A DNA stretch of 64,000 bases from Latrodectus hesperus (lineage: Eukaryota > Arthropoda > Arachnida > Araneae > Theridiidae), in contig CM075851.1 in the NCBI GenBank assembly GCA_037975125.1, positions 123,967,063 through 124,031,062 on the forward strand. Direction: 5' to 3'. The first letter of the stretch is position 1, and each line of letters starts with the position of its first letter. Below, one piece after another: positions 28,961 through 41,900 of this stretch. The notes beneath the pieces are model-generated. The model was not told where the DNA came from, did no database searches, and was given only the letters and a program-made list of their open reading frames with translations. A program made the translations under genes and the position numbers.

Positions 28961-29786
28961 TTTCAGATCCCATTTATTTGGTTTTTATGCCCATTTTGTT
29001 ATTTATGATAGAAGCATTTCACTTGTTAACTAATGATATTAATGCTTTTTGAAGATGAATCTAGTCTGTTCTTAAAAATATTAGACCACTTCTTGGATGT
29101 TTTGGTTAATTTGGAGTTACGAAGATAAAAGGGATTATATTTGTTTTTTGAGTGAATATTTCATACTTTCATTCAATGAATTAATCCTAAGAAGAGTTGT
29201 TCAACCAACGTATTAGCTATACGTTGTGAAATAAAATGTATGAACAAGTGTTGTATCGTGCTGTGCTGTCTTGGGTTTATAAACACAGTTTTATGGATAG
29301 TTTTTGTCGTTTTATTGCTAACACTGATGATAATCTAAATATTATTAAAAATTTGAGTATAAATATTGTATGCTTGAGTTTATTAAAACACAAGATTGAT
29401 TATTGTTTTTCTAAGAGCTGTTTTAGCTTTTAAGTAATTAAATATCTAACATGAAATAGAGTAAGTATCAATATCAGATCTTAAAGAGAAGATTATTTTT
29501 TTATTTGAGAATTTAATATTCTTTTATTACAAAATATATATATTTCTTCTAATACATTTATTAAAATGTTAGCTATTTTATAATAAAGTTCTAACTCGTA
29601 AAGATTTTTAATTTAAAATTTATTATCGTAGAAACATACATGATTTGTATAACATTTGTCAAAATAAAAATTTTATTTTCGTACACTATTATGAATTAAA
29701 TCAAATATAATTTTCCCTTATTTTGAATATTTTCCTAAATTAAACTAATAAAAATTTAAATACATTTATTTTCCTAAGGAATGTTA

Positions 29787-29789
<3 letters not shown>
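28961..29789. other. AT-rich desert
   Basis: Nothing recognisable. Confidence 0.6.

Positions 29790-29861
<72 letters not shown>
29790..29861. repeat. (TA)n microsatellite, ~72 bp
   Basis: Pure TA dinucleotides. Confidence 0.98.
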
Positions 29862-29863
<2 letters not shown>

Positions 29864-30723
29864 AATATTTTTAAATTATGATCTAATAGTAAGAAACTTA
29901 AAAACTGAAATTAATGTATTTTCTTTAAATTTTCAAAATTTAATATATAATTATCGCGAAAATTACTTTGATATGTATTTATAAATGTGATTTTTGCTTT
30001 ATTTGCTCGCTTATATTTTTGTATTTCATGTATTTGTAATGTTTAAGGTATACATTTGATTACAATTAAAACATCTGACATATGATTAAAATTAAACACA
30101 AAAGTATATTCAAAGTACTGAATTTCCTTTTATAATGTTTTAAAGTTCATATAATACTGTATATAAAGTAAATTACACCATGCATTATGCAGTTCATCTA
30201 ATTAGCAACTTCATATTCATAAATAAACTAATAACAACATGTCTAATCAATGTCTAATCAGCTGAAATCGAAGACGAGTTGGACAAATTGTCACACAATC
30301 AAGTAGCATTGGTTAAAAACAATAGTAAAAAATTTGAGTACATTTTTCTTGATAATACATATAAGGAATCCTAGGTTACATACAATTCTAAAGTATCATT
30401 ATTTATTTACATGTTTATGCAAAGATTGATTGCAGAACACTTCAATTTGAAATTTAGGTTAGTCTTTTTCCAGGATTTAAGACTGCTTGGATTTCCGGCC
30501 TTTCACTTATCGATGATATCATAGTCCGCTTCTATTTAAATGAAGCTGATCTTTGCCATTATTAAGCCGTAAGGAATCCCTAACCCTGTACGGTAATTAT
30601 GATGAATTTAAAAATTTATATTTATTATATACACTGGTAGCTTAGAAATAAAATTGATAGGGACAGTTTTCAAAGTTTTCAATTTTATTAAGACAGATTA
30701 TAATTCAATACAGTTTTATCTAC
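29862..30723. other. AT-rich desert
   Basis: Nothing coding is supported; the stretch borders the direct repeat at 30724. Confidence 0.6.
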
Positions 30724-30869
30724 ATCGGTGTTTTCTTGGATCTTGAATCTAATGTTTTATGAAGTGTCGGCCTGCGTAGCAAGCACTTTACTTCTTCATC
30801 TGTAGTAGCTCCAAGAGGAGAAAAAACATGCCTTTACTCACGGAGAGCGCTAGCCTGTCTGCGTGTAAT
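30724..30869. repeat. Left copy of ~145-bp direct repeat flanking the jockey-like element
   Basis: It matches 35372-35475 plus 37011-37053 with scattered differences, sharing GAAGTGTCGGC, CACTTTACTTCTTCATCTG and TAGTAGCTC. The copies lie in the same orientation on either side of the retrotransposon. Confidence 0.85.
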
Positions 30870-31041
30870 AGCTAATCAGCTATGAGTGCTTCATAACTGG
30901 GCGTGGTTACTAGAAATGAGAATTTTCAATGTAGAAAGAGAACATTGATACAAGTTTGCATGATAATATTTAGAGTTCAAGTTGAGAAAATCTGGGATAA
31001 ATAATTCCGGTTAATAATACAAGTAGATGAAAATATATACA

Positions 31042-33753
31042 CTATATACATTTATCTCTTTCCTTAAGAAAATATCTCGCTATTGAACTATATTTGCAGT
31101 CCTCCTCAAGATATTGATATTTAAAAATTTCGTTGAAGTTTGCTGCTTCGCAGTTCTGAACTTTTTCATAAAATTTATTATTGAATTTTCTAATATGTTC
31201 GGCTAGATCGTCTATTTTTAAATCTTTAGCTATATTTTAATTTCTGATAAAGTATGGGGCGTTTGTAATTTTTCTTAATATCTTGTACTGAAAACTATTA
31301 ATTTTCTTTTTGTCCATTTTGTTGTTAAAGTTCCATACTGGGGATGCATATGTTATAATTGGTCTTATCATTTAAATGTTTAGAAGTCTTTTAAATTTGA
31401 GCGAAAGGTTTGATATTTCACCTATAATTGCTTTTAAACACCCATAAGCTTGTGTAGCCTTAGTGATCACATTGTTTATATGTTTTGTCCATTTCAAGTC
31501 ACTCGTTAATGTAATACCTAGATATTTAGCAGAGCACACTTTTGGTATTTCTCTGTCAAATAAGATTATACCATATTTATTCCGATGTTTGAATTTATTT
31601 CTATTTCTTTTAAACAGAATCAGTTGAGATTTTTCTGAATTTATTTTAATTCTCCAATAATTGCACCAGTTTTCTATATTATAGAGCGAAGATTGTAGTT
31701 TATGTATTGCATAATTAGGGTTACTTGATTCAGCCAAAATGGTCGTGTCATCAGCGTAAAAGCAATTTTCGTTGTTTCATCCATGGGGAAGTCATATGTG
31801 AAGAATAGGTATAGTATCGGCCCAAGGTTGCTTCCCTGGGGTACTCCAGCATTTATTTTTCGCGTTAGTGATTTTTGGTCATTTTGCGTGACTTGAAAAT
31901 ATCTATCTGTTAAGTATGAGTTTAGTAGCAAGATGATATCTGAGTCAATATTGATATAGATTAATTTTTGAATAAGTCCTTTCTGCCAAACTCTATCAAA
32001 CGCTTTTGATACTTCGAGCATTACCATGGCAGTGTATAAATTTTTGTGTAGATTTTCACCAATAATTTCTATTATTCTAGTAAGTTGTTTAACCGTCGAT
32101 AGATTTTTCTTGAATCGATACTGTTGATTTGATAGCAAGTGAAAGAAGGGTTCGATTCTGTTATAAATAATTTTTTCAAGTATTTTGCCAATTGTGGGTA
32201 GTAAGCTTATAGGTCTATAATTTTCTGCTTTTCTTGGAACTTTGCCTGGTTTGTGGGAAATGATATTATGTCAGCAATTTTCCAGATTGTAGGGAAGTAG
32301 CGGTATTTTAGACAGTCATTAAAAATATTTACGTGTTTTGATAGATAATCTCACGGTAAGTATTTTATCATAGAGTTGGAGATTTTATCTCCTCCTGGTT
32401 TCTTTTTGGTTTTTAGCTTCTTAACAATTTCCATTAACTTTTCTACGTCTGTAGGATTTATTGTTGCTTTTGGTTGATTATTATTTATAAAATAGTCCAC
32501 GTTTTGTTCAACTATTTTAGTAAAAGTATTGTTTGTATCCGGATTTGGATTAAATTGGCTGTACAACGAGTTTGAGAAAATTTAAAGTTTTTCTTCATTT
32601 GAGTAAACATGACCGTTTTGACCTTGAAGCCTGTTATTTTGTGTTTTCTTCCTTTTAAGTTGCCTGGCAAAAGTCCAAATAGAGTTGTTTTCTGTTATCA
32701 GTTTTTCGACTTTTTGTTTCCTGTTTTCATTTCTGATTTCGTCTCAAAGTTTTTTAATTTGTTTATTCAATTTATTCACTTGAATTTTGTAGTGGGGGTT
32801 TAGGGTTTTTTGATATCTTCTTCTCTCTCTAGTTCTGTTTCTTTTTTTACTATTTCTCTTACATTGCTGGGAAGCCTTAGATAATTTTTATGATATCTCA
32901 CTGTTATGGTTGCTGTATTTTTTGCATTTACTATGTTTTCAGTGAATATTCTTATATCCTCCGAGATTTTATTTTGCATATTTATATGTGTTTGATGGTT
33001 TTCTTCATTATTGTTCCAGTATTGATCCTGTAGAATGTTGTAGTATAGTTGCCACTTTGTTCTGTAGAGATATTTTTGTTCAATTATTTTATTTATTCCC
33101 AGACATCCAATAACTGGGAGGTGGTCTGAGGATAGTTCATTTAATGTATTAGCTGAAAGGTGTATTTGGCTATATTGTTTAGAAAGATGTCTAATATATC
33201 TCCTTTATTTCTATAGTCAAAATGCGTTGGTTTTATTGGTGCTACTATTGTATAGTTATAGTTTTGTGCAGCGTTTAATATTGTAGTTCCATTTTGATTA
33301 GTAATTTTACATCCCCAGTGTATATTTTTACTATTTAGATCTCCACCTATGATGGTTGGGAAATTGGTTGAAAATATATCAATAACGTTCTGTGAAGTTA
33401 GTATGTGCTGAGGTCTATTATAAATGCTCGTAAATTTGATATTTATTTTGGGTTTAAAGGTGATAATTATAGAAGTTTCTTCATAACCATTATTGTTATT
33501 GTTGTTGTAAATCGTTGAGTTTAATGATCTTTTAATTGCTATGGCTGATGTGGTGAGCTCTATCAGTTCTATATACGTTGTAATTTGGTATGTTGAATTT
33601 GATTGCAGGTGTTAGATGCGTCTCCGTGAGTAAGATTATGTCAATGCTATATTGATCCAGGAAGTTTATGAGTTCTTGGGTCTTTGGTTTAATGCTTTGT
33701 GCATTCTAAGAGGCCACTGTGATTGGGCTAAAGCTTTGTTTGTTGTTACTCAT
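31042..33753 (-). pseudogene. Jockey-like ORF2: endonuclease and reverse transcriptase, broken
   Basis: The ATG at 33753-33751 is followed by an endonuclease start in which a conserved Trp codon is TAG (VAS-stop-NAQSIK). Most of the endonuclease between 33.6 and 32.6 kb is degraded. RT blocks remain: KKKPGGDKISNSMI (about 32400), NYRPISLLPTIGKILEKI (about 32200), VSKAFDRVWQ (about 32000), GVPQGSNLGP (about 31850) and the catalytic YADD (about 31750). YADD sits one base out of frame because of a shortened T run at 31761-31758. KYLGITLTSDLKW and PIITYASPVWN follow, with stops at 31374-31372 and again in the tail. The final TAG is at 31044-31042. There is no RNase H, as expected for jockey. Confidence 0.82.
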
Positions 33754-35226
33754 TACTTGCTGTTATTGTTCCGTTTTGTTGGGCCTCCATGGCCTCGTTA
33801 AATGTTTTCATATCAGCAGTTAATTCTAGGATTCCTGAATTTTGCACATATTTTACTAGTAATTTTAGCTCATTTGCAATTGATTTTGCTTCATTTATTG
33901 ATTCCTTTGTTTTAACTATTGTGTCGTTTTCTTGAACCAGTACATTTGCGTATGTTAGTTTGGGGTTTGAACTGGGCACAATTGTACTTTTTATACGTGC
34001 ATTTAGATTTTGTTTTCCTTTTATTTTGGGGTATTTATTACATCCCCTGAAACTAGCAAGATGGGCTTCACCACAGTTGGCGCATTTCGCAGGTGTTGTA
34101 GTCGGTTTAGGACAATTTGAATGGTGATGGTCCCCTGCACATTTCACACACTTGAAATTGTCGTGACATGAGGTTTGTTCATGAAAGAAGCCTTGCCATC
34201 TAAAGCACAGCGTTACTCATTTTCTTCCTTTGTATGTTTCTATTTTAACCGCTAGTTTAAATATGTGAGACATATTGTAAATTTCTTTTGACTTGTCATT
34301 TTTAGGGAGTGTAACAATGTATAGAGGTAAGTTGATTTTGTTCTCGTCAACTTTTTTGGTCATCTGGGTAACATTGATAATTTGAAACCCCTCTTGGATT
34401 AATTCTTGAGTTATTTCTTCTGCATTATAGTATGGCGGAAGGTTGCGTATGACTATTTTTAGATTCTTGTCTTCTGGTAGGACAAAAGTATGGTAGGTGG
34501 TTTTTATTTCGTCTAAAGCTGAAATGACTTTTCTATGTGTTTCGGCATTATCCACTTTTAATGTTAAAATTTCAGTTCCCATCATTTTCCTTTGTAACCT
34601 GATATATTTTTTGATTTGAAGAGTTCCTGTAGATTTTCCCAATTAATTGTTTGGTCTTTTATCACTATTGGTGGTATTTTAGTGTTCTTATTCGCTGATT
34701 GGAAGTTTTGAGCATCACTCATTTCATTGTTATTATCTGTGACTTCATTAGATTTTTTGTTAGACACATTAATATTTTCCTCAATTTTTCTTTTGATGTC
34801 TAACTTAGGTTTTAAGGTTTTAACAGTTTGGCTAAGTTCAGGGTAGTCTTCATTTTCTGATACAATTTCGACGTCATCGCAGTCTCTTAGGACTTCAAAT
34901 CGATTATTAGTTGTAACAGAGAATTGCGTAGGCGCATTTATATTAGTTTTTGGAGTGTCCCTATTTTTCGAGGTTTTCTCCCTTTGGTAACTCACAAGGA
35001 GCTCAGTTAATTTCGTCAGCTCAATGCTGTGTATTCGCAGTAGTTCTATTTCACTGTCCGTAAGTTCCTCATTACTAATCTACTGAATATATTCGGAAGT
35101 TAGTCTAATTTTATTGCTGATGGCCCTCACCCCGATTCCAGAGTCATGTGAACTTAAGTCCGTAGCCTGAGGGGAAGGGTTTGGAGGTGAAACCTCCATC
35201 TGTCCGGTGGACTCCGAAGAGTCCAT
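33746..35226 (-). pseudogene. Jockey-like ORF1 (gag), broken
   Basis: The likely start is the ATG at 35226 (MDSSESTGQMEVSPP), in frame with the later block that begins near 34995. A TAG at 35082-35080 interrupts it. A frameshift near 34600 leads to a PRE/RRM-like domain (YHTFVLPEDKNLKIVIRNLP to KIETYKGRK, here given only by its ends, 34620-34217). A further shift leads to the knuckles at 34200-34040. The first knuckle reads CFRW where CxxC is expected, so one zinc ligand is lost; CVKCAGDHHHSNC and CANCGEAHLASFRGC look sound. The protein would bind element RNA. Its stop TAA (33748-33746) overlaps the ORF2 ATG region by 8 nt. Confidence 0.8.
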
Positions 35227-35371
35227 GCAGTTCTAGTCAAATCACAAGAAAATTTGCCCCTTGTGTTGGCACGTAAGGTATCCGGGGACTTCTACTTCCA
35301 CAAGTCACAGTCCGTGATGATCTTTGAGAAGCTTGAGTAAGATAAGGATGAACACACGTCACCTACTAAGA

Positions 35372-37053
35372 ATCGGTCTCTTGGATCTTGGATGTAATAT
35401 GTTTTACGAAGTGTCGGCTTGCGTAGCAGGCACTTTACTTCTTCATCTGTAGTAGCTCATTGAAGAGAAAAAACACAAGCGTCTCGAGACCGGACCAGGA
35501 ACGTCGGCTCCAAATGGGAATTCTAACGCATGCGCACTTGAAGAGAGTAGTTGCAATAATTTGGCGGTGTAAAATGTGACTATTGTTCACACTTAATATT
35601 AGTAACCCTATGTTTTCTTATTCCCCGGTCTAATTTGAAACGAGGTTCGTGTTGGTCGATTTGTTTATATATGTTTGCAAGTTTTAATATTTTTTCGAAA
35701 TATGAAGGAAAAGCGGAATAGTTTGCTTATATCTTAGCACCATATTTAAAATAGAAATAGATAACAACTTTATTTGTATTTTATAGGGTGCTGAAGACAT
35801 TTATTTTTTCGCAGATAAGGTGGATGTGATAATATGAAAGTAACAAAGAAGTGTGAATTGCATTATCACGTTTCCTTCTTATTTCTGTATTCCCATGATA
35901 AAATTAATTTGACTAAATTGTTTTTGACACTATCATGCTTTAATTATAAATTAGCATCTCAAATTTTTTTTCCTAAGCCAAAATTAAAATATCTGTTAAT
36001 TCAAAAAAAAACTGAGGGTGAAACTAAATAAATTTTTTTCACTAAATTTCTCAGAATTCATATAACATTGGGATGACTCCGTGCTCAAAGCCACAAATAT
36101 TGCTTCAAAACTTTTCTCATAAGCAGCTCAATTTTGAGCTCCAGATTATTTTCCTATTCTTGTTAGCCGTTTTACTTCTAAAGAATAGTGTACAAACATA
36201 AAATTAACTGAAAATGAAAGAGATGAGTTCTCGAAGAAAACTATTTCAGCAGAAGATACCCAATGAGGATGTACTTGATGAAAAAATATACTGTTCTCAC
36301 GATGGTGATGAATTTGAACAGTGATTAAAATAAAGAATCTGAATTAGGAGAAATATTTTTGTAAAGAAACAATGAATCATATAATATTAACTACAATTCT
36401 TCTCTTCCTTTAGATAAATCAAAATATCAAGCTAAATAAATTTCAAAAAATAAAATTCTTTCTTATGTAGAAACTTCGCATAAAATATTTTTCAGCTACT
36501 TTGTTTGCAATAATGTCAAAAGTGTTTATGCATAATCTGTATAATAAACATAACAACTTACCTATTTATAAACAATAGTAAATTATTTATGAATAAATAA
36601 CTAATAGTTCTAATAATGCATAGACATTATATTCACAATGAATTAATAAACAAATTCTTTCTTATTTTTACGAAAATATAACAATACTAAGTCGCTTAAT
36701 CTTTAGAGAGGAAAAGATCATGTAAACGCAATACACACACATCCATTGTTTTTATAATACAAAGATATTATATTCCTGATGAATTAATTAACTAATAATT
36801 TGTTATATTTATAAAAATATAACAATACTAAATCGATATACTTTTCTAAAGGAAAACGGAAAGCGTAGCTGTGAAATCCGCCATGTTTAACAATGAGATA
36901 AACTTCCTAGCCAGAGAAACTTATCGCTTTCTTTACATCGCCAAGTCACTGAATCATAGCCAAAATCTTCTGGGAGCCGAGGCTCCAAGCTCTGGCTCGA
37001 GACGCTTGTAGAAAAAAACATGTCTTTACTCAAGGAGAGCGGTAGCCTGCCTA
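35372..37053. repeat. Right copy of the ~145-bp direct repeat, split by an insertion
   Basis: 35372-35475 and 37011-37053 together align with 30724-30869 in the same order. The 1533-bp element between them entered within the run of A residues. Confidence 0.82.
35476..37008. mobile_element. 1533-bp terminal-inverted-repeat element, class uncertain
   Basis: The ends are inverted repeats: both begin CAAGCGTCTCGAG (13 of 13 identical), and 28 of the first 36 positions agree without gaps, including GGA and TCGGCTCC. A likely target duplication of 9-10 bp (GAAAAAACA against GAAAAAAACA) flanks it, and the uninterrupted repeat at 30.8 kb has this sequence once. The body is AT-rich. One short frame at 36214 (MKEMSSRRKLFQQ, stop after about 36 codons) loosely recalls a transposase N-terminus, but no catalytic region is present, so the element is non-autonomous. 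The duplication length would fit Mutator- or hAT-like families; this is inference. Confidence 0.75.
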
Positions 37054-37375
37054 CGTGTAAACAGTCCCTTTAGAACAAACTATATAATTTATATACCCTA
37101 TTTTTAAAAAAAACAGGTAAGCATTTTTTTTATTATTAACTTGAAATTGTTATAAATATTTTCAATTAACTTTGCTATTAAAAAACAAGTAATAAAATTA
37201 TTCATCAAGTACTAAAATCGAAAATACGTCACCATAAGTAAGTAACCATAAAAAAGGAATATTATGTATAGTATTTATTACAGGTGTACATTGAAAATAG
37301 TTTAGCGAATTAGACAAATTACGGAATTTATATATATAAGATATCATTATAAGATATAAGATAGATTTATATATA
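37054..37375. other. AT-rich spacer
   Basis: Contains degenerate AAGATAT-type runs (about 37330-37375) leading into the tandem repeat; no gene. Confidence 0.6.
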
Positions 37376-38080
37376 AGATATCACTTCGGACAATTGAGCG
37401 CACCATACAAAGACTCACTTTTCTCCTAAAATATACTTTTTATAATAAAATGAATACCACATTTAGTCTAGAAACATTATTTACTATAAAATTAAACCAT
37501 TTATTTCTATATCTATTGGCCATTTTTTAAGATATTGAGGAAATTTTGGATTTTCATCTCAAATGTAATTGGGAATCTGAAGTCACTTGTGTCACTTGAG
37601 CTTGTCTGTGTGCAAATTCTGGCCATGGGAAACTTATGAAAAACCATATAAAGATTAAGTGTAATAAGGTAATGCTAATTGCAGAATTTTATGTAAATAC
37701 TTCTATTCGTTTTTTGTGGGAGATTGAGTTGTTTTTTGCTGAAATACATAAGATATCACTTCGGACAATTGAGCGCACCATACAAAGACTCACTTTTTTC
37801 CTAAAATATACTTTTTATAATAAAATGAATACCACAGTTAGTCTAGAAACATTATTTACTATAAAATTAAACCATTTATTTCTATATCTATTGGCCATAT
37901 TTTAAGATATTGAGGAAATTTTGGATTTTCATCTCAAATGTAATTGGGAATCTGAAGTCACTTGTGTTACTTTAGCTTGTCTGTGTGCAAATTCTGGCAA
38001 TGGGAAACTTATGAAAAACCATATAAAGATTAAGTGTAATAAGGTAATGCTAATTGCAGAATTTTATGTAAATATCTATC
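37376..38080 (+). repeat. 375-bp tandem repeat, cut by the assembly gap
   Basis: Copy 1 starts at 37376 and copy 2 at 37751, both with AGATATCACTTCGG. The copies differ at only about half a dozen sites until copy 2 reaches the Ns at 38081. This is probably part of a longer array that was collapsed or left unassembled. No protein is supported. Confidence 0.9.
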
Positions 38081-38580
38081 NNNNNNNNNNNNNNNNNNNN
38101 NNNNNNNNNNNNNNNNNNNNNNNNNNNNNNNNNNNNNNNNNNNNNNNNNNNNNNNNNNNNNNNNNNNNNNNNNNNNNNNNNNNNNNNNNNNNNNNNNNNN
38201 NNNNNNNNNNNNNNNNNNNNNNNNNNNNNNNNNNNNNNNNNNNNNNNNNNNNNNNNNNNNNNNNNNNNNNNNNNNNNNNNNNNNNNNNNNNNNNNNNNNN
38301 NNNNNNNNNNNNNNNNNNNNNNNNNNNNNNNNNNNNNNNNNNNNNNNNNNNNNNNNNNNNNNNNNNNNNNNNNNNNNNNNNNNNNNNNNNNNNNNNNNNN
38401 NNNNNNNNNNNNNNNNNNNNNNNNNNNNNNNNNNNNNNNNNNNNNNNNNNNNNNNNNNNNNNNNNNNNNNNNNNNNNNNNNNNNNNNNNNNNNNNNNNNN
38501 NNNNNNNNNNNNNNNNNNNNNNNNNNNNNNNNNNNNNNNNNNNNNNNNNNNNNNNNNNNNNNNNNNNNNNNNNNNNNNNN
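38081..38580. other. Assembly gap of 500 N
   Basis: Exactly 500 undetermined bases, probably a placeholder for unknown length. Confidence 0.99.
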
Positions 38581-38692
38581 ATGCCTCTTATTATTTTTTC
38601 ATATTTTGTCTTAAATCTATTTTCCTTATATTTTTGTATTTCTAATTATATACAAATGATATGTACATGTGTTTCTAAATTTAAAATATAAG

Positions 38693-38942
38693 CACAGGTG
38701 CCGTATAATCCATGGCTCCAAATTCTGAAATTGGAGTTTTTTGGTGGATTTTCTAATGTATCTGATAATATCGTTTTTATTACGTCATACATATGGTGAC
38801 CTATAAGAATTATGTAGAAAATTCTAATTTGGTAACCCTAGTATTTACATCATCGCGCACGTCACGATACGTCATATTGGCAACATTTTTTCATCTCCAA
38901 AAAAAATCAGAATTTGGAATCATGGATTATGCAACACCTCTG
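38693..38942. mobile_element. ~250-bp MITE with ~40-bp inverted ends
   Basis: The left end reads CACAGGTG then TATAATCCATG and CCAAATTCTGA. The right end in reverse complement reads CAGAGGTG then CATAATCCATG and CCAAATTCTGA, so the ends match over about 40 bp with a few differences. There is no ORF. The CAGAGGTG type of terminus recalls hAT elements, but no 8-bp duplication is visible. Confidence 0.8.
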
Positions 38943-41900
38943 CCAAAATATATTAAAACTATTTAAGATATGTAACGTGCGCGATTAAAATTGACGCAAA
39001 TATTGATTCCTTCTTAAGTGTATATTCTTAGAAGAAAACATTATTGTATATAATGTATCATCAATAAAGACCAAATTCATTAGTGTTGGGTAGATTGTTC
39101 ATGGTATTGGTGCTATAAAGACCATTGAAAGTTTCTACAGAGATTTTTGCCAAATGGAAACATGATTTCTTGACAATCTGTTCATTGCATGTTATTATGC
39201 TCTTTTAATACTACACAGATAACATACGTGGATGCATATTCGTCATTTCTTAGAGATTTCTGACACATTGCATTAGATTAGAAGCAGTTTATTTGCATTA
39301 TTCCGTTATTGGTGAAATTTCTAATGTGAATTAAATTTAAGATTTCAACATATCTTGTAAAATTATAAAAGACTATAATACGAAAATTTCTTGACCAAAA
39401 CAATTGTAATTAATATGGCTATTTTGCATTTATTTTTGTAATCATATTAATTTTTATGTATAAATCATCATCATCATTCACAGCGTGATAGGCTGGGATA
39501 TGCTGAGACCTGAATAAGATGTTCCTAGCTAATTCGACTGACATTTATATTCTTTCCATTTTATGATGACAAAAAAAAAACTATTCCGCTGCATCTACCT
39601 ATCAAAGTTTAGGACTTGCTTTATTCTATGCGTTATTTAGCCTTACTGCAAACATTTTTTTTAGTATGTAACTATCCTTCATACATTTAACATGCCTAAC
39701 CAAATGAAATGGTGTATATTAATGTAATGAACTACATATGGTTTTCTAAGCATTCGGTATTTGCATATGCTTTTATATTTATATTCATTTTTAAAAATCT
39801 GATGTAAAAATAACCAATATAAAAGCTTTCTAATATAAAATTAAAAACATAATGTGTGAACTAAGATGTCTGACATTCATAATTTATATGCAATTAAAAA
39901 ATATTTTCTTTTATGTTAACTATATAATTCGAAACAGTGTTTAATTCAGAAAATTGAGAAGTATTTCCTTTGTTGTAATATGTTTTATTTTCTGAAACAC
40001 AAAGCAAGTTATAAATTTGGAAATCATTGTTTCCCTATTTAGTTAAAGATATATGTTTTTGATAAAAAATTAAAATCTGACCTATGTGATTTTATGAGAA
40101 TAATATTTTGAAGTTCACACAAAATGTATGCACAATTTATATATGTGCATTTAAAAAATATGTGTAGAAACTCTGAACATCTGACATCCCATGGAACAAA
40201 GAAATTTAACTGATCAATTTTAATAGAAAAATTAAGGCATTGTGTTTTATTTACTGCATAGTAATTGCATATAACTTTAAAAATTTATAAATGAGTCGTT
40301 AACATAACTGGTAACATATAACAGTTAAATCGTATCATTTTTTTAGATTGTTTCTTTTTATTTATATTTCACCAAAAGGAATTTACAATAATGTACATTT
40401 TTTAAACCTGATAATTTCCTGTCTGTGTAATAAATATAACAAATTATCTTTCCTAAAACTAACAATGCTCTTCTCATGAAAACAATAGTTATAATAGTGT
40501 TTTTTTAATTTTTATTTCAATGAAATGCTTATTTTTATGGATTTGTATACATGTTCACACAAGTGAATGTAAAAACTAGGAAAGAATTAACTGGAATAGT
40601 TAAGACTTATTACAACAGTTTTAAATGATTAAATATTTTAAGCGAATAATGAAATGGATAGAACTTATGTTGAAATACAATTTTAATGAAATAAAGCACT
40701 AATGTGTTATAAATTCTTTAATTTCTATAACCTTCATTTATGATTTATTAAATTGTAAAGAATTTAAAAACACTAATAATGAAGTTTCTCATTTTTAAAC
40801 TGAATATTACTCACTTTGGTTAGTCAATGTGCATTTATTTCAATTAAAATTTATTTAAAAATTCAAGTAAATATTCGGAAGGAGTTGTTAATGATAAAAG
40901 GAAAAATTAAATTGAAAATATAAGAATGTAGAGAAAAATGTATTTAGATTAATGGAGGAATACAATATATAGTATGGATTTAAAATAAATTTTAGCTAAC
41001 ATGACTTTAAATTATTAAATGCATAATTCATTCAGTATTTCATATTCAATATATTAAGGATGAATATATTGATTTATTTAATATGCAGTGAATTATTCTT
41101 AATTCAAGAATCACGATGAAAATTTTAAGGTTCTCTAAATTTTTTAATGTTGCATTTATGAAAATTTAGAAGCTCTTAAAGAGATCACATGCAACATGAA
41201 TAAAGACTTGGAAGCAAATTTTTCAAATATTAAAAACTTTAAATCCTACGTTTCTAAAAATGATAAAATGTACACTTTATATTTTTGTATCAATTCCATT
41301 TTCAGGATGATACAAACATCACGTGAATTCTTTCATGTACTTCAAATAGCAAAAACCTACTCTTACCTAGATAAAGTAAATATAGATATTTTATCATTTT
41401 TACTTTTGCATAAATAATTTTAACGAAAACTTAGTATTCCATCCAAGAGAATGAAAAGCATTATTTGCCATGAGACCTTCTAAATTCATTATTCGAAAAT
41501 ATTTAATAGTGCACCATTTATTTGTGCTTTCCTTCTATTTTTCTATCGCGATCGTTTTGGTAAAATATGTTTTTCCCATGAAAATGACTCATAGCACTTT
41601 TTATGGTACGTTAAATTTTAACCGTATTAGATTCCAAACATTACCTTAAATTCATACGTGGGGAAGTCACAGAATGTTACATATGTTTCCGTACAAGTTA
41701 CGAATGCATAAATGAGGCGATAATTGTTAGTATTTAAATGATTTAATGTTTTAGTTACACTAATTTTGACACACAATTACTTTTGGAGTTTTATTGAATA
41801 GTTACTTACAAAAATTCTAAAACACAAACTCTTTTACATAGATATTTCATTTGAATAAATGTATCAACATTATGACAAGTCCATTGTAAAGTTTCTATTA

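Larger units (their letters stand above)
31042..35371 (-). mobile_element. Degenerate jockey-clade non-LTR retrotransposon
   Basis: Reading on the minus strand there is a 5' region, a gag ORF1 (35226-33746) with a PRE-type domain and zinc knuckles, and an ORF2 (33753-31042) with endonuclease and RT but no RNase H, the usual jockey layout. Both frames carry several stops and frameshifts. It is flanked by ~145-bp direct repeats, the right one interrupted by another element. Confidence 0.85.

Noticed and set aside
28497..29052. Membrane-protein-like frame after the deleted retrotransposon
   Set aside because: The hydrophobic tail is translated AT-rich sequence downstream of the retrotransposon C-terminus.
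37636..38691. Open frames in the 375-bp repeat, one crossing the gap
   Set aside because: The frame across 38081-38580 is made of undetermined bases, and the repeat units show no protein family.
39460..39720. Possible old LINE 3' end
   Set aside because: Composition differs slightly from the desert, but no peptide in any frame is recognisable.
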